Positions 44,600 through 53,713 of a stretch of 64,000 nt of DNA are shown here, piece by piece (the stretch's first letter is position 1; each line of letters opens with the position of its first letter). A model generated the notes under the pieces. It saw only the letters and a list, made by a program, of their open reading frames with translations, ran no database searches and was not told the origin of the DNA. The position numbers and the translations under genes were made by a program. The DNA is from Saccharopolyspora_C sp047200635 (GTDB lineage Bacteria; Actinomycetota; Actinomycetes; Mycobacteriales; Pseudonocardiaceae). The stretch lies in contig NZ_JBJZOI010000026.1 of NCBI RefSeq assembly GCF_047200635.1, positions 1-64,000 on the forward strand, given 5' to 3'.

Positions 44600-44773
44600 T
44601 CAGCGCGGCCGGTCGCACTTGACGCAGACGAGGCCCCCTCCCTGGGACGGGATGAGGACGTGATCGCCACCGGCGGGGCACTCGTCGCGGCGGGGCTCCG
44701 GCGGAGGGCGGTCCGGGCGCTCGTCCTGGGCGCGGCACCGCCCGGCTCGGCGGGCGCGGCACGCGCGGATCAT
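44600..44773 (-). CDS. Small zinc-ribbon-like protein
   Basis: A 57-residue ORF with ATG 44773 preceded by GGAGG 8 bases upstream. The N-terminal half is Arg-rich and the C-terminal half is RDECPAGGDHVLIPSQGGG then VCVKCDRPR. The C-P, G-D-H and C-V-K-C spacing looks like a single zinc ribbon. It is convergent with the possible frameshifted gene at 44306 and divergent from the methyltransferase. It may be a small nucleic-acid-binding or metal protein. No family name can be given. Confidence 0.55.
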   Translation of the reverse strand: MIRACRARRAGRCRAQDERPDRPPPEPRRDECPAGGDHVLIPSQGGGLVCVKCDRPR

Positions 44774-44921
44774 CGGTTCTCCCTCCGGCCCGGAACGCCG
44801 TCGGCCGCCACTCTGCTCCGGTCCCGGTGCCCGCCAAAGATCCATCTCAGCGGTTCTGCCGCGCTGCGCGGGAGGATCGGCCGCGCGGGCGGCCGGCGGG
44901 GGTCCGCTACCCTGTCCGCCG

Positions 44922-45650
44922 ATGAGCGACATCGACTACTTCTCCATCGTCGAGGCCACCCACGACGTCCAGAACCCGAGCAGCCCCGCGAAGCTCCGCG
45001 AGGTCGCCGAGCACCTGGAGGTCGGCGCCGGGGACCGGGTGCTCGACGTCGGTGCCGGACGCGGGTGGTGGGCCGCGGAGCTGGCGGCGATGGGCGCCGA
45101 AGTGGTCGGCCTGGAGCTCAACCCCGAGTTCGCCGCGGCCGCCCGGGACCGCGCGGAGCAGGGCGGGCTCACCGATCGGATCCGGCTCGTGACGGGACCC
45201 GCGCTGGACTTCTCCCCCGAAGCCGGTTCCTGCGAGGTGGCGACCTGCCTGGGCGCGACCTTCGCGCTCGGCGGCTACCGGGCGGCGCTGGAGTGGATGA
45301 CCGGCGCGCTGGGCGAGCGCGGTCGGATCGCGGTCGGCGACGTGCACTCGGTCGACGGTTCCTCCACCGAGGAACTGCCGTCGCTGATCGAGCTGGTGCA
45401 CATCGCCGAGGAGTTCGACGTCGAGGTCACCGGGATCGTGTCCGCCTCGGTCGACGACTGGGACCGCTACGAGTCGCGGCAGTGGAAGAACGCCCACGAC
45501 TGGGCGCAGCGCAACCCCGAGCACCCGCAGCGGGACGTGGTGCTGGCCGACTCGCGCCGGTTCCGCAACGACTACCTCACCCGGGAACGCGGTTCGCTCG
45601 GGTGGTCCATCATCATCGGCGAGCTCCGGCCGCAGGTCACCTCGGGCTGA
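44922..45650 (+). CDS. Class I SAM-dependent methyltransferase
   Basis: A 242-residue methyltransferase. Motif I is DRVLDVGAGRGWWAAELA, the acidic ribose residue is in VVGLELNPEFAAAARDRAE, and motif II/post-I is around RLVTGPALDFSP. The C-terminal part (DWDRYESRQWKNAHDWAQ) is typical of small-molecule methyltransferases related to the ubiE/smtA group. Substrate unknown. The last 14 bases overlap the convergent gene at 45637, so the two 3' ends share sequence. It stands alone on its strand. Confidence 0.85.
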   Translation: MSDIDYFSIVEATHDVQNPSSPAKLREVAEHLEVGAGDRVLDVGAGRGWWAAELAAMGAEVVGLELNPEFAAAARDRAEQGGLTDRIRLVTGPALDFSPEAGSCEVATCLGATFALGGYRAALEWMTGALGERGRIAVGDVHSVDGSSTEELPSLIELVHIAEEFDVEVTGIVSASVDDWDRYESRQWKNAHDWAQRNPEHPQRDVVLADSRRFRNDYLTRERGSLGWSIIIGELRPQVTSG

Positions 45651-46119
45651 GGACGAACACGCGCAGCCGCCGACCTCCCGCCCGGGCGGCGTAGTCGTCG
45701 TAGGCGGGCCAGACCGGAGTGATCACGTCCCGCCAGAGCCGCTCGCGCTCCGCTCCGGTGACCAGCCGGGCCCGCACCGGGACGCGGCGCGACACCAGGT
45801 CGGCCTCCGCCTCCGGGTGCGCGAGCAGGTTCGCCGACCAGCCCGGATGCGCGGCCTGGCCCCAGTTCGAGCCGATCACCACGAAGTCCGCGCCGTCGTG
45901 CACGTACAGCAGCGGGACCGAGCGCGGCAGGCCGCTGCGGCGCCCGGTGGTGGTGAGCACCATCGAGTTCAGCCCGGCCAGCCGCGCGAGGCTGATCCGG
46001 CCCCCCGTGCGGCGCTGCACCGCGAGGTCGACGGGCACCACCCGCTTGCCCACCGCGGCGAACCACCGCTGCCTGCCCAGCCGCTGCGCCACCTTGATCA
46101 GCACGCTCACGCCGGCCAC
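45637..46119 (-). CDS. F420-dependent nitroreductase-family protein (Ddn-like)
   Basis: A 160-residue split-barrel protein of the deazaflavin-dependent nitroreductase family: LTTTGRRSGLPRSVPLLYVHDG and FVVIGSNWGQAAHPGWSANLLAHP are its core motifs. Such enzymes use F420H2 to reduce nitro compounds, quinones or unsaturated substrates, usually at the membrane. It follows egtD by 35 bases on the same strand and occupies the place where egtE stands in Mycobacterium. GTG 46119 is the longest start; GTG 46110 has AGGG at better spacing. Confidence 0.88.
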   Translation of the reverse strand: MAGVSVLIKVAQRLGRQRWFAAVGKRVVPVDLAVQRRTGGRISLARLAGLNSMVLTTTGRRSGLPRSVPLLYVHDGADFVVIGSNWGQAAHPGWSANLLAHPEAEADLVSRRVPVRARLVTGAERERLWRDVITPVWPAYDDYAARAGGRRLRVFVLSPR

Positions 46120-46153
46120 CCTGCCACACCCGGCCCGAGCCGTGCTCGTGCGC

Positions 46154-47125
46154 TCAGACCGCGGTGGCCAGTGAGAGGGCGAAGTCCTCGCCGTCGTCGA
46201 GCCACCAGCGCGTGAGCGCGAAGCCGGCCGCGGCGAGCTCGGCCTCGACGCGGGAGCGGCGGAACTTCGCCGAGATCTCGGTGCGGATCTCCTCGCCCGC
46301 GTCGAAGTCCGCGATGAGGTCGAGCCCCGCCACCCGCACCCGCATCGGGCGGCTCGCCCGCAGCCGCATCTCGATCCACTCCTGCTCCTGGTCCCACCGC
46401 GCGACGTGCTCGAACGCCTCGGGCTCGAAGTCCGCGCCGAGCTCCCGGTTCAGCACCCGCAGCACGTTGCGGTCGAACTCCGCGGTCACCCCCGCCGCGT
46501 CGTCGTAGGCGCGGACCAGCCGTGCGGGATCCTTGACCAGGTCGGTGCCCAGCAGCAGCCCCTCCCCCGGCCGCAGCGCGGCCCGCACGGCGGTCAGGAA
46601 CCGGGAGCGCTCGGCGGGGGCGAAGTTCCCGATGGTGCCGCCGAGGAAGGCCACCAGCCGTCCCCGCCCGGCGGGGACGGCGGCGAGCTCGGCGGTGAAG
46701 TCGCCGACGACGCCGCGCACCCGCAGCTCCGGGTAGTCCGCGGCGATGGCCGCCACCGCCGACCGCAGCGCGGACTCCGAGACGTCCAGCGGCACGAACT
46801 CCCGCAGCGTCCCGGTCTTGCGCAGCGCGTCGAGCAGCAGGCGGGTCTTCTCCGAGGATCCCGAGCCGAGCTCCACCAGCGCCCCCGCCCCGGTCAGCTC
46901 GGCGATCTCGATCGCCCGATCGCGCAGGATGCGCTGCTCGGCGCGCGTCTGGTAGTACTCGGGCAGGCCGGTGATCCGCTCGAACAGCTCGCTCCCCCTG
47001 GCGTCGTAGAGCCACTTCGGGGTCAGCCACTTCGGTCGGCCGGTCAGGCCCGCGCGGACGTCCGCGCGCAGGTCCCGCGCCGCGTCGGCGGCGGTGAAGT
47101 GCACGATCAGCTCGGGTTCGGTCAC
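46154..47125 (-). CDS. egtD: L-histidine N-alpha-methyltransferase EgtD
   Basis: A 323-residue SAM methyltransferase making hercynine (trimethylhistidine), the first step of ergothioneine synthesis. Seen are PKWLTPKWLYDARGSELFERI, ITGLPEYYQTRAEQRIL, VELGSGSSEKTRLLLDAL (SAM motif I), FLGGTIGNF and AKFRRSRVEAELAAAG, all typical of EgtD. GTG 47125 overlaps the EgtC stop, so the two are translationally coupled. It is the last egt gene of the operon in this window. Confidence 0.96.
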   Translation of the reverse strand: MTEPELIVHFTAADAARDLRADVRAGLTGRPKWLTPKWLYDARGSELFERITGLPEYYQTRAEQRILRDRAIEIAELTGAGALVELGSGSSEKTRLLLDALRKTGTLREFVPLDVSESALRSAVAAIAADYPELRVRGVVGDFTAELAAVPAGRGRLVAFLGGTIGNFAPAERSRFLTAVRAALRPGEGLLLGTDLVKDPARLVRAYDDAAGVTAEFDRNVLRVLNRELGADFEPEAFEHVARWDQEQEWIEMRLRASRPMRVRVAGLDLIADFDAGEEIRTEISAKFRRSRVEAELAAAGFALTRWWLDDGEDFALSLATAV

Positions 47126-47877
47126 GGTCGTTCCCCTTCGGGCAGCGGCGCGAGGCGCACCTCGCGGCGGTCGGCGAGCACCAGGTGGCGGTCGGGTACC
47201 GGGGTCCAGCTCTCGTCCTCGCCGAACGGTTCGGAGGACACCGCCACCGACTCCGCGGTGCGCCGCACCGACAGCGCGTGCCCCCAGGTGGTGGCGATCA
47301 GCGATCTCCCATCGGTGAGCAGCAGGTTCATCCGGGACTCGGGGCGGGTGCGCACCACCTGGCCGACCACCTCGGCCACCGCCTCGGCCGGATCGGCGCC
47401 GCGCCGCAACCGGTGCCGCAGCAGCGCCCAGAGGACGGCGGAGTCGGTGGGCGCGTCCAGCGTCATCAGGTCGACCACGTCCAGTTCCGCGGCGGCCTTC
47501 GCCAGCGATTCCGGCCAGCCCGCCACCACCCCGTTGTGGCTGAACAACCAGCGCTCGGCGGCGAACGGTGCGCAGGCGGTCGCCACCACCGGCATCCCCG
47601 TCGTCGCCGAGCGCACGGCCGCCAGCACCGCTCCCGCGCGCTGCCTGCGGGCGAGACCGTCGAAGGCGGTGTCCGTCCACATCGGAACCGATCCCCGGTA
47701 GCGGGCGGGTTCGGCGTCGTCCTCGTACCAGCCGACGCCGAACCCGTCCACGTTCACCGTCCCGCCGCCGCGCATGTCGCGCGGCGCCCAGGTCTGCTCC
47801 AGCAGCGAGTGCGGCGGGTCCAGCAGCAGATCCGCCAGCGGCAGCGGCGGTCCGAGGTAACCCAGGTGCCTGCACAT
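47122..47877 (-). CDS. egtC: Gamma-glutamyl-hercynylcysteine sulfoxide hydrolase EgtC
   Basis: A 251-residue class II glutamine amidotransferase-like Ntn hydrolase that removes the glutamyl group from the EgtB product. The nucleophile is Cys2 (MCRHLGYLG), and NVDGFGVGWY, LFSHNGVV and DSAVLWALL are family motifs. It lies 7 bases after egtB and overlaps egtD by four bases. The ATG is fixed because Cys2 must be exposed after removal of the initiator Met. Confidence 0.95.
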   Translation of the reverse strand: MCRHLGYLGPPLPLADLLLDPPHSLLEQTWAPRDMRGGGTVNVDGFGVGWYEDDAEPARYRGSVPMWTDTAFDGLARRQRAGAVLAAVRSATTGMPVVATACAPFAAERWLFSHNGVVAGWPESLAKAAAELDVVDLMTLDAPTDSAVLWALLRHRLRRGADPAEAVAEVVGQVVRTRPESRMNLLLTDGRSLIATTWGHALSVRRTAESVAVSSEPFGEDESWTPVPDRHLVLADRREVRLAPLPEGERP

Positions 47878-47884
47878 GCCGGGC

Positions 47885-49264
47885 TCAGCCGAGCTCGCCC
47901 GGGCGCGGAGTGCGCGCGCAGCGGAACCCGGCGAAGATCTGCCGCCGCACCGGCAGGTCCCAGTTGCGGAAGGTGCCCCGGCAGGCCGCCGCGTCGGTGC
48001 CGAACGAGCCGCCCCGCAGGACCTTGTGGGACGGTCCGAAGAACACCTCCGAGTACTCCCGGTACGGGAATGCCGCGAACCCGGGGTGCGGCAGGAAGTC
48101 CGAGGAGGTCCACTCCCACACGTCGCCGATGAGCTGGCGAGCCCCGCAGGGCGCGGCGCCCAGCGGGTAGGCCCCGGCCGAGGCAGGGCGCAGGTGTCGC
48201 TGGCCGAGGTTGGCGTGCTCGGGTCCGGGATCCTCGTCGCCCCAGGGGTAGCGCCGGGAGCGCCCGGTGCGCGGGTCGTGCCGGGCGGCCTTCTCCCACT
48301 CCTGCTCGGTGGGCAGCCGCCGACCCGCCCAGCGGGCGTAGGCCTCGGCTTCGTGGAAGCTCACGTGCACCACGGGCTCCGCGTCGCGCAGCGGTTCGAG
48401 GTGCCCGAAGCGGCGGCGCGACCAGCCGCCCCCGTCGCGCAGCCAGAACCGGGGCGCGCGCAACCCCGCCTCCTGCCGGTGCGCCCAGCCCGCCTCGCTC
48501 CACCAGCGCGGCGCGTCGTAGCCGCCGTCCTCGACGAAGTGCCGGTAGGCGCCGTTGGTGACCGGAGTGGTGTCGAGGTAGAAGTCCGCGACCTCCACCC
48601 GGTGCGCGGGCCGCTCGTTGTCCAGCGCCCACGGCTCGGTGTCGGTGCCCATCGTGAACGCACCGCCCGGCACCAGGACCTCGGCGGGCAGCGGGTCGGC
48701 GGGGGCGGCTGGCGGCGGGTCGGCCGCGAGCACGGGATCGCCCGCGCGCAGCTGGTGGGTGGCCAGCATCGTCTCGTCGTGCTGCTGCTCGTGCTGCACG
48801 ATCATGCCGAAGGCGAACGCGCGGTCGACCAGCGGCCTGCCGCGCAGCGGGACCCGGTCGAGCAGGTCGAGCACCTTCCGCCGCACGGTGCCGACGTAGC
48901 CGCGGGTCTCCGCCGGGCCGAGCAGCGGCAGCCGCGGCCGGTCGCGGCGCGGGTGCTGGAAGGCGTCGTAGAGGTCGTCGATGTCGGGTCGGATCGCCTC
49001 CGCTCCGCCGACGTCGCGGACCAGCCACAGCTCCTCCTGGCTCCCGATGTGCGCGAGGTCCCAGACCAGCGGGGACATCAGCGGGGAGTGCTGGCGGGCG
49101 AGGTCGTCGTCGTCGACGCACGTGGTGAGACCGGCGCTGCGCCGCCGGGTGCGGATCAGCTCCTCGGCCACGTGGGAGCGCAGCCGCTCCTCGCCGAGTT
49201 CGGCGAGCTCACCGCGGCTCGCCGGGGGCGTCGTGCTGGTGGGATCGGTGTCGGACCTGCTCAC
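47885..49264 (-). CDS. egtB: Hercynine oxygenase EgtB
   Basis: A 459-residue iron-dependent sulfoxide synthase joining hercynine and gamma-glutamylcysteine with O2. An N-terminal DinB domain supplies the iron ligands His72 (WDLAHIGSQEE), His158 and His162 (VQHEQQHDETML). A C-terminal formylglycine-generating-enzyme domain (about 195-455) contains MGTDTEPWALDNERP, RRYPWGDE and DVWEWTSSDF. GTG 49264 has GGAGG 6 bases upstream. It stands between egtA and egtC. Confidence 0.96.
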   Translation of the reverse strand: MSRSDTDPTSTTPPASRGELAELGEERLRSHVAEELIRTRRRSAGLTTCVDDDDLARQHSPLMSPLVWDLAHIGSQEELWLVRDVGGAEAIRPDIDDLYDAFQHPRRDRPRLPLLGPAETRGYVGTVRRKVLDLLDRVPLRGRPLVDRAFAFGMIVQHEQQHDETMLATHQLRAGDPVLAADPPPAAPADPLPAEVLVPGGAFTMGTDTEPWALDNERPAHRVEVADFYLDTTPVTNGAYRHFVEDGGYDAPRWWSEAGWAHRQEAGLRAPRFWLRDGGGWSRRRFGHLEPLRDAEPVVHVSFHEAEAYARWAGRRLPTEQEWEKAARHDPRTGRSRRYPWGDEDPGPEHANLGQRHLRPASAGAYPLGAAPCGARQLIGDVWEWTSSDFLPHPGFAAFPYREYSEVFFGPSHKVLRGGSFGTDAAACRGTFRNWDLPVRRQIFAGFRCARTPRPGELG

Positions 49265-49337
49265 GGGTCACCTCCGAGTGGGTGGGACGCGCCGGAGTGC
49301 GTTCGCGGGCCCGGCGCGCGGTGCTCGAACGGGCCGC

Positions 49338-50576
49338 TCAGCCCGCGCAGGACCGGCGGGCGTGCCAGTCGGCCAGCGCGGTGACCACGTCCGGGGCTTC
49401 GCCGAGCTCGTCGAGGCAGCGGCAGGCCAGCTCCAGCACGGCCCGGGCGACCCGGGCCAGCACGGGATCGGCGAGGCCGAGCCGGGCGGCGGGGACCCAG
49501 CGGCCCGCGGCGGGGGCGGCCAGCTCCAGCACCGCGTCCACCGCGGACTCCCGGTGGAACAGCGCGACGAGCGCGGCGGCGGGCAGCACCCACCCGTCCC
49601 CGCCCTGCGCGTCCAGGTACCTGATCTCGAAGTACCCGCGCGGTCGCACCGGTGGGAACAGCGTGGTCAGGTGGTAGTCCAGGTCGTCGTAGGTCGGCGG
49701 CACCGGCAGCGCGCCACCGATCCACTCGGCGAAGGTGAGGCCGCCGGGCGCCCGCCAGTCGGCGCCGTCCCGGCGCAGGCACAGCAGCGCGGTGTCGAGC
49801 ACCCGCCGCGCCCAGTCCCCCGCCGGATCGGCGGTGGCGGGGGCGGGCCGCATCCGGGGGAGGTCGGTGCGCAGCAGCGAGCGGGTGCGGGCCGAGGCCC
49901 AGCCCGTCGGCGCGCCGAAGAGCTCCGGGGAGTTCGCGAACGCCGCGATGAACACGGGTCCGAGCGCGTGCAGCGCCGCCCAGCGCGCGGCGATCCGGTG
50001 CGGCTCCCCCGCGTCCAGGCACACCTGCACGCCCGCGGTGCTGCACATCATGAGCCGACCGCCGATGCCGATGCGGTCGAAGGCGGATTCCATCGCCGCG
50101 TAGCGCGGGACGTGCAGCAGGCGGCGCGGGGAGCGCCAGGGATCGGTGCCGCGCTCGCCCAGGCGCAACCCCGCGGTGGCGAGCCTGCGCCGGACGTGGG
50201 CCGCGTCGGCGGCGACCGCGTCGAGCAGCGTTCGCAGCGAGGGGGCGGGAAGGCTGGAGACCTCGACCTGGCCACCGGGTTCGACGGTGAGCGCGGAGCC
50301 GCGGGGCAGCGGGCGCTGCGGGCTGTCCGGGACCAGGGAGCTGGGGGCGTGCGGGCCGAGCGCGGCGATCAGCGTCTCGGCGTCGAGCGGCCGGCGGGGG
50401 TCGTCGGAGTGGTGCACGGTCCATTCCAGTTCGACGCCGACGGCGCGGGGAGGGCCGTGCTTGAAGCAGACCGAGGCGACGTACGCCTCGGCCTCCGCGC
50501 GGGTGCGGATGCGGGAGCTGGGGACCTCCGCCGGCGGGTGTGCCGGGGCGGAGTGGAGCGACGCGGTCACGCTCAT
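49338..50576 (-). CDS. egtA: Glutamate-cysteine ligase EgtA
   Basis: A 412-residue GCS2-type glutamate-cysteine ligase supplying gamma-glutamylcysteine for EgtB. AVGVELEWTVH is the metal/glutamate site, LTVEPGGQVEVSS and MMCSTAGVQVCLDAG are family motifs, and PRGYFEIRYLDAQ is the C-terminal signature. ATG 50576 has AGGTGG upstream. It opens the egtA-B-C-D operon and diverges from acnR across 240 bases. The egt enzyme set in this window lacks only the lyase EgtE. Confidence 0.94.
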   Translation of the reverse strand: MSVTASLHSAPAHPPAEVPSSRIRTRAEAEAYVASVCFKHGPPRAVGVELEWTVHHSDDPRRPLDAETLIAALGPHAPSSLVPDSPQRPLPRGSALTVEPGGQVEVSSLPAPSLRTLLDAVAADAAHVRRRLATAGLRLGERGTDPWRSPRRLLHVPRYAAMESAFDRIGIGGRLMMCSTAGVQVCLDAGEPHRIAARWAALHALGPVFIAAFANSPELFGAPTGWASARTRSLLRTDLPRMRPAPATADPAGDWARRVLDTALLCLRRDGADWRAPGGLTFAEWIGGALPVPPTYDDLDYHLTTLFPPVRPRGYFEIRYLDAQGGDGWVLPAAALVALFHRESAVDAVLELAAPAAGRWVPAARLGLADPVLARVARAVLELACRCLDELGEAPDVVTALADWHARRSCAG

Positions 50577-50751
50577 CACCACCTGGATGAGGGCCCGCGC
50601 CCCCGGACCGCCGTGGGATCCCCTCGACCGAAGAGCCGTGTCGTGGACGGGAAGTGCCCGGGAAAGGACGAACTGCGCTCGAGCGGCGGAACCGGCGCGC
50701 GGGTCTGCGGAAAACTCCGGTGCTGCTGCGGGATGATTCCCCAACCGGTGG

Positions 50752-50790
50752 GTGGTTGCCAACAATACGTACGTACGGATTGCACGATCG
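50752..50790. promoter_or_regulatory. Divergent egtA/acnR promoter region with ACGTACGTACG repeat
   Basis: TTGCCA (50757-50762) is a plausible -35 for acnR. Close after it is the palindromic stretch ACGTACGTACG within 50767-50778, similar in its GTAC core to the acnA operator. It may allow AcnR to bind its own promoter. Placement is tentative. Confidence 0.4.
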
Positions 50791-50816
50791 GCGGCACGGC
50801 TGGGACGATCAACCCC

Positions 50817-51410
50817 ATGCCCCGGGTCAGTCAGGACCACCTCCAGGCCAGGCGCCGCCAGATCCTCGACGGCGCGCGCAGCTGCTTCGCGCGCCACGGC
50901 TACGAGGGAGCGACGGTCCGCAGGCTGGAGGAGGCGACCGGCCTCTCCCGCGGTGCGATATTCCACCACTTCAAGGACAAGGAGTCGCTGTTCCTCGCCT
51001 TGGCCGAGGACGATGCCGCCCGGATGGCTGACGTCGTCGCCGAGCAGGGGCTGGTGCAGGTGATGCGCGATCTGCTGGCCGACCGCACCCCCGGCGGCGG
51101 CAGGCGGCCCGAAGCCGAGTGGCTGGGCACCCGGCTGGAGGTCTCCCGGCGGCTGCGCACCGACGCCGAGTTCCGGGCCCGCTGGGCGCAGCGCTCCGAG
51201 CAGCTCACCACCGCCACCCGAGCCCGGTTGCAGTGGCAGCGCGAGAGCGGCAACCTGCGCGACGACGTCGACGTGGACGTGCTCACCGCCTACCTGGAGC
51301 TCGTGCTGGAGGGTCTCGTCTCGCACCTGGCGATGGGCCTGCCCGCCGACGACCTCGGCCCCGTGCTCGACGTCGTCGAGGAGAGCGTCCGCCGCCACCG
51401 GGGCAGCTGA
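50817..51410 (+). CDS. acnR: TetR family repressor of aconitase, AcnR
   Basis: A 197-residue TetR regulator. The helix-turn-helix region ATVRRLEEATGLSRGAIFHH followed by FKDKESLFLALAEDDAARM is near-identical in pattern to corynebacterial and mycobacterial AcnR, which represses acn and senses citrate/Mg2+. A perfect AcnR-type operator lies over the acnA promoter at 39570-39585. Here acnR is 8 kb downstream of acnA, separated by the LCP and egt genes, rather than close to it. It diverges from egtA and is followed after 98 bases by an FUSC gene. Confidence 0.9.
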   Translation: MPRVSQDHLQARRRQILDGARSCFARHGYEGATVRRLEEATGLSRGAIFHHFKDKESLFLALAEDDAARMADVVAEQGLVQVMRDLLADRTPGGGRRPEAEWLGTRLEVSRRLRTDAEFRARWAQRSEQLTTATRARLQWQRESGNLRDDVDVDVLTAYLELVLEGLVSHLAMGLPADDLGPVLDVVEESVRRHRGS

Positions 51411-51508
51411 CCGCCCGCGCGGCGCGCCGAGCGGGTCGGAGGGGCGCCGCGCGGCGTAGGGTCGCGGCGGCGGCCGAAGCCGACGCCGGAGAGGAGCGGG
51501 CGCACTCC

Positions 51509-53647
51509 ATGGTCAGCGAGTGGTGGAACCGCTTCCTCGCCTCCGACCCGGCGTTGCGGCGGCTGCGCAACGCGACCCGGGTGACGCTGGCGACGGCGCT
51601 GGCGCTCGGAGTCGCCCTCGGATTGCTCGCACTGCTCGGGAGGCCGGTGAGCAGCGGGATCATCGCCGCCGTGGTGGCGATCAACTCCTCCACCACGATC
51701 AACGACGACACCGAGCGGGCGCGCCGCCGCACGACGCTGCTGATGCCGCTGCCCGCCGCGGCCGCCCTCGCCCTGGCCACCGCGACCGCGGGCCTGCCGG
51801 TGCTGCACGTGGCGCTGTTCCTCCCGGTCGTGTTCGTCGCGACCTACATCCGGCGGTTCGGCTCCCGCTACTTCGCCTTCGGCATGGTCGCGTTCATGGG
51901 GTACTTCTTCGCGATGTTCCTGAGCCCGCGGCTCCCCCAGCTCCCCGACCTGCTGCTGGCGGTGGTGTGCGGATCGCTGAGCGCCTACCTGCTGCGATTC
52001 GTGGTGCTGCGCGACGACCCGCGCCGCGTGTTCGACCGGGGTCGCCGCAGCCTGCGCGCCCAGGTGCAGTGGCTGTTGCACGACGTCCGCGACGTCGCCG
52101 AGCACCCCGGCGCGCCCCGGCACCGCGCACGGCTGCGGCACCGCTCGGTGCGGCTGAACGAGACCGCCCGGATGCTGGAGAACGCGGTCGCCGAGCTTCC
52201 CGGCCTGGACGAGGCGGGCCGGGAGGTGCTGCGCCGGCGGATCCTGGACGTCGAGCTCACCGCCGAGAACCTGCTCGGCCCGCTGATGCGGGTGCTCGAC
52301 CACCCGCGCGGTGGCACCTCGGTCCCGCAGGCCGTGGCCGGGCTGCTCGCGGTGGTGCGCAGCGATGCCTCGGAGGTCCGGGCCGCGGCGCGCGGCCTGG
52401 CCGACCGCATCGAGCGCGACGGGTTGCGCCCCGAGGACGGCGCGCCGCGGCGGGACGGGTCGGCGGAGCTGGCGATGGCGATCCGCAGGCTCGGCGCGGC
52501 GCTGGCCGAACTCACCGAGGCGAACCAGCACCTCGGCCGGGTCGGGCCGAGCCCGGATCCGGAGCGGGAGCAGGAGGGCGACGACGCCACCGACGGGGAC
52601 GCCCCCGACCGCGCCGACCAGAACACCGGGCTGCGCCGGCCGGAGGTGCGGGCCGCCGTCCAGGTCACCTGCGCGGCGGCGCTCGCGATCGTGCTCGGCC
52701 AGCTGATCTCCCCGAACCGCTGGTACTGGGCGGTGATCACGGCGTTCGTGGTGTTCATCAGCGCCAACAGCAGGGGCGAGCTGCTGGTGCGCGCGTGGCA
52801 GCGCACCGCCGGGACCGTGCTGGGCGTGGTGGCCGGGGTGCTGGTGGCCTCCCGCATCACCGGCGACGCGACGGCCGAGCTGGTGCTGATCCTGTGCTGC
52901 GTGTTCGCGGCGTTCTACCTGGCCGGGGTGTCCTACGCGGGAATGACCTTCTTCATCACCACGATGCTCGGGGGTCTCTACGGGGTGCTCGGAACGTTCG
53001 ACGTCGCGGTGCTGGGCCTGCGGCTGGCCGAGACGGCCGTCGGCGCGGTCGCCGGGGTGCTGGCCGCGACGCTGGTGCTGCCCACGCGCACCCGGCGGGT
53101 GCTGCGGGACAACACCGAGGACTTCCTGCTGCGGCTGCGCGACCTGCTGCGCTCCGCCGGTACGGCGGTGAGCCGGGGCGACCCCGGCGACGGGCTGCGC
53201 GAGGGCGTGCGGGAGGTGGACGAGGCGCTGCACCGGATGCTCTCCAGCGCCCGGCCGCTGGTGACCTACCGGCCGCCCTCCCGGCGCAGCGCGCTGGAGC
53301 GGGCGCTGACGGTGTTCACCGGCTGCGCGTACGCGGCGCGCAACCTGGCCCGGGTCGTCCCGCCCGCGGTGGAGATGATCGACGCGGACACCAGGGATCG
53401 GCTGGCCGAGCTGCTGTGGGCGCTGGCCGAGACCGCGGCGTCGATGACCGCCGAGGCCACCCAGGGCTACCGACCCGCGCTGGACTCCGCGCAGCGGTGG
53501 GCCGAGGACCTGCACGACCTCGCCGAATCGCTGCCGCAGGACCCGACCTCGCTGCACCGGGCGCTGGGCGCGCTCACCCGGCTGCGCTCGCTGCTGGCGG
53601 ACGTCGCCGAGGAGCTCGGCGTGCCGGACCGGCAGGCCGCGACGTGA
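51509..53647 (+). CDS. FUSC family membrane protein
   Basis: A 712-residue membrane protein with two six-helix blocks (about 20-165 and 390-545), each followed by a long soluble helical domain: the FUSC layout found in aromatic-acid exporters such as AaeB and in YccS. The second block has AAVQVTCAAALAIVLGQLIS then NRWYWAVITAFVVFISANS, the core FUSC motif. It probably exports organic or aromatic acids. ATG 51509 follows GAGGAG at 14 bases. It may be cotranscribed with acnR. Confidence 0.88.
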   Translation: MVSEWWNRFLASDPALRRLRNATRVTLATALALGVALGLLALLGRPVSSGIIAAVVAINSSTTINDDTERARRRTTLLMPLPAAAALALATATAGLPVLHVALFLPVVFVATYIRRFGSRYFAFGMVAFMGYFFAMFLSPRLPQLPDLLLAVVCGSLSAYLLRFVVLRDDPRRVFDRGRRSLRAQVQWLLHDVRDVAEHPGAPRHRARLRHRSVRLNETARMLENAVAELPGLDEAGREVLRRRILDVELTAENLLGPLMRVLDHPRGGTSVPQAVAGLLAVVRSDASEVRAAARGLADRIERDGLRPEDGAPRRDGSAELAMAIRRLGAALAELTEANQHLGRVGPSPDPEREQEGDDATDGDAPDRADQNTGLRRPEVRAAVQVTCAAALAIVLGQLISPNRWYWAVITAFVVFISANSRGELLVRAWQRTAGTVLGVVAGVLVASRITGDATAELVLILCCVFAAFYLAGVSYAGMTFFITTMLGGLYGVLGTFDVAVLGLRLAETAVGAVAGVLAATLVLPTRTRRVLRDNTEDFLLRLRDLLRSAGTAVSRGDPGDGLREGVREVDEALHRMLSSARPLVTYRPPSRRSALERALTVFTGCAYAARNLARVVPPAVEMIDADTRDRLAELLWALAETAASMTAEATQGYRPALDSAQRWAEDLHDLAESLPQDPTSLHRALGALTRLRSLLADVAEELGVPDRQAAT

Positions 53648-53648
53648 C

Positions 53649-53684
53649 GCGGCGGGCGGATCCCGCGAGGGACCCGCCCGCCGC
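53649..53684. terminator. Bidirectional terminator FUSC / POT
   Basis: GCGGCGGGCGG (53649-53659) pairs perfectly with CCGCCCGCCGC (53674-53684), with an inner TCCC/GGGA pair. It lies directly after the FUSC stop, between convergent genes. Confidence 0.8.
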
Positions 53685-53713
53685 GTCGAGCTCAGCTCAC
53701 GCTGGGCGTCCGA

